From Parasedimentitalea denitrificans (GTDB lineage Bacteria > Pseudomonadota > Alphaproteobacteria > Rhodobacterales > Rhodobacteraceae), in assembly GCF_011813015.1 (NCBI RefSeq), contig NZ_QHLQ01000005.1, forward strand, positions 1 to 64,000: DNA of 64,000 nucleotides, given 5' to 3'. Made by a program: the position numbers and the translations under genes. Shown here piece by piece: positions 62,312 to 64,000 of this stretch. A model generated the notes under the pieces. The model was given only the letters and a program-made list of their open reading frames with translations, had not been told where the DNA came from and made no database searches. Every line of letters begins with the position of its first letter. Position 1 is the first letter of the stretch.

Positions 62312-64000
62312 TTGAAGTCCAGGTCAACCACATTGGGCACAAGACGGGTGCTGACGTTGACGATTGCATTTCTTGCTGCTCTTGGGGTCTTGTCACTGGG
62401 ACTTGGACGGATTGTCTTAAGCGAACTGGACAACATCGGCACCAAAGCCACCGATAGACTGACCTGGAACCTTGCTCTGGTTCAGATTTCGCACCTTCAA
62501 GTAAGGGAAATGGCCTACCGAGCTCAAGGAGGAGAAAACCTACATGTTTTTCGCCTCGAGTTTGGTATCTATTCCAGTCGCGTGGCTGCGTTGCGTGACA
62601 GTCCAAAGTTTGAAAAATTGCGAACAAATCAGCTTGTCGGTGAGAAGCTCATCCGTATTCAACGTCAGTTAGACTTTTTTACACCTTTAGTGGATGGACC
62701 GGATAAAGATCTGGTCCAATCACTGCCGGCGTTCATTGATGGATTGCAAAGAAATAACCGAGATGTACGTGATCTGGTGCGAATTGGATTGCAACTAGAG
62801 GCACAGTCCAGTGCCGACCACAAACACCAGGTGACCCTTACACTTAAGAGCCTTGGTTGGGTATTGGTGGCGCTGGTCATGGCGCTGGCATTTACGGCCC
62901 TCCTGATCCAGCGACTATTTTTTCGTACTTATGAATTATTGTCTGCACATCGGGCCACTGCAGAACGATTGCGCGTAATGGTATCCTCCTCCTTGGATGC
63001 CATTGTAATGGTGGATGTTAGGGGGGAAATTCTGAGTTTTAACGGTGCAGCTGAGGATATATTTGGCTTTACCAAAGAGGAAGTCGTTGGCAAGCGACTG
63101 AAAGACACGCTTATCCCGATCCATCACCATAAATTCACTGTGGATAACACGGTGAGCTTTTTGAAGTCAGGAGAAGGGAACCTCATAAACAAAGGGCCGG
63201 TTCTAAAAGAAGCCAAGCGAAAATCTGGGGAGGTTTTCCCAATTGAGCTTAATGTCTCATCGAGTCAGGATGGCGATAACATTGTTTTCGTTTGCTTCAT
63301 GCGGGATGTAACTGACCGAATCAAAGGCGAGGAAGAACTGCGGCGTGCACGGGATGATGCGTTAGCAGGCGAACGGGTCAAAGAGAAACTTCTGACGGTT
63401 CTCAGCCATGAAATCAGAACGCCGTTGAATGGGATTCTTGGCTCGATTGAGTTGCTGGAGAATGCCGAGATGTTGTCTCAAGAGCAGAAGTACTTGCGAA
63501 CAATGCGCGCATCAGGTGAGCTGTTGCTGCACCATGTGAACGAAGTGCTTGAAATGTCCCGGCTTGAAACGGGAACTGAATTCGAGAACTACGAGCCATT
63601 CGATTTGGATGAATTGCTGCAAGAGATCGTTGATTGTCATTTCTTCCCAGCAAAAGCTCGCGGCAACAAAATCCGTCTTCGGTGCCGGTTGCCCGGGGAA
63701 ACCCACTGCGTCGGCAATCCTGAACGTATTCATCAGGTATTGATGCGGCTGCTTGCCAATGCTTTGAAGTTTACCGAAAACGGCGAGATCATGATTGATG
63801 TTGAACATCAGGCTGGCAAAGACGAGGTGGAGTTTCGTGTTTGTGATACTGGCGAGGGAATTGCGGACGAAGATCTTGAACGGATTTTCGAGGATTTTGT
63901 TACTCTCGACACAAGCTATAGCCGCAAGCGTGAGGGGACCGGACTTGGTCTCGCTATTACCCGCCGTGTTGTTGAACAGATGGGTGGTGAACTGAACGTT
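62312..64000 (+). CDS. PAS-containing sensor histidine kinase, partial (runs off the window)
   Basis: A frame starting at TTG 62312, with AGGAA 6 bases upstream, is open to the window end (at least 563 residues). It has a membrane segment at about 12-34, a periplasmic helical sensor (35-178), a second membrane segment at about 179-202, a PAS domain (about 218-330), and a HisKA domain with the phosphoacceptor His366 in LSHEIRTPLNG. An HATPase domain follows with the N-box LLANALKFTENG, G1 box DTGEGIADEDLERIF (Asp512) and TGLGLAI. A receiver domain may follow beyond the edge. It is the likely cognate kinase of the divergent response regulator. Confidence 0.9.
   Translation, partial: MKSRSTTLGTRRVLTLTIAFLAALGVLSLGLGRIVLSELDNIGTKATDRLTWNLALVQISHLQVREMAYRAQGGENLHVFRLEFGIYSSRVAALRDSPKFEKLRTNQLVGEKLIRIQRQLDFFTPLVDGPDKDLVQSLPAFIDGLQRNNRDVRDLVRIGLQLEAQSSADHKHQVTLTLKSLGWVLVALVMALAFTALLIQRLFFRTYELLSAHRATAERLRVMVSSSLDAIVMVDVRGEILSFNGAAEDIFGFTKEEVVGKRLKDTLIPIHHHKFTVDNTVSFLKSGEGNLINKGPVLKEAKRKSGEVFPIELNVSSSQDGDNIVFVCFMRDVTDRIKGEEELRRARDDALAGERVKEKLLTVLSHEIRTPLNGILGSIELLENAEMLSQEQKYLRTMRASGELLLHHVNEVLEMSRLETGTEFENYEPFDLDELLQEIVDCHFFPAKARGNKIRLRCRLPGETHCVGNPERIHQVLMRLLANALKFTENGEIMIDVEHQAGKDEVEFRVCDTGEGIADEDLERIFEDFVTLDTSYSRKREGTGLGLAITRRVVEQMGGELNV

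Overview
The window is chromosomal DNA from a marine alphaproteobacterium of the Rhodobacterales, most likely the Roseobacter group. This is inferred from gene content and order, with no database search: a four-subunit sarcosine oxidase operon, plsX-fabH-ihfA-merR behind yceD-rpmF, a long-type dCTP deaminase, an lptF-lptG-lptD-surA-pdxA-rsmA operon, prfA-prmC followed by a DUF4167 gene, and a Fur homologue of the Mur type. Coding density is high and most genes are ordinary housekeeping functions.

Left edge (1-1.6 kb): debris of a mobile element. The C-terminal part of an IS3-type transposase is joined out of frame to the N-terminal third of a tyrosine integrase. Next come four copies of a 9-mer, GTATGCCAA, and then dusA, a known integration target. 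This looks like the decayed end of a genomic island at the 5' end of dusA.

1.6-12.5 kb: a TSUP permease; the opposed operon ccmI-ruvX-DUF1289; sarcosine oxidase soxB-soxD-soxA-soxG, with a small membrane-protein ORF reading the opposite way between soxB and soxD; sodB; dcd; and a tRNA-Pro(GGG). 12.5-23.4 kb: merR-like, ihfA, fabH, plsX, rpmF and yceD on the minus strand; then bamE, olsB and an ABC-F ATPase; then an SDR with a palindromic operator candidate, a GNAT protein, an unlisted 51-residue membrane peptide and a phytanoyl-CoA dioxygenase-type oxygenase. 23.4-37.5 kb: tyrS, anmK, Nudix, DUF985 cupin, selO, EEP nuclease, DEAD-box helicase, mur/fur, EamA transporter, eno, a small lipoprotein, two GNATs, a nucleoside hydrolase and mazG.

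37.5-59.5 kb: an M20 amidohydrolase followed by two adjacent agmatinase-family genes; prfA-prmC; DUF4167; the six-gene LPS-transport/ribosome-maturation operon; pepA-holC; a retropepsin; marC; a second ABC-F; a DUF1906 protein whose Tat signal is separated from the mature domain by a one-base homopolymer frameshift; ndk; and a TfoX C-terminal-domain protein. 59.5-64 kb: a cytochrome P450 and a divergent signalling module. The module consists of a LuxR-type response regulator facing a secreted molybdopterin-oxidoreductase-like gene, interrupted by an in-frame TGA, and a PAS-containing histidine kinase that runs off the window.

Across the window a short degenerate intergenic motif (GC-rich or GGGAATT head, then a TATTT core, then an A-rich CAAGAAGAAG, CAGATGAAGG or GCAAAAAGATG tail) appears about nine times. 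In seven cases the tail points at a neighbouring gene's stop codon. This repeat family, the dusA-linked integration remnant and the interrupted sensor module are the items most worth following up. No CRISPR array, rRNA operon or complete insertion sequence was seen.
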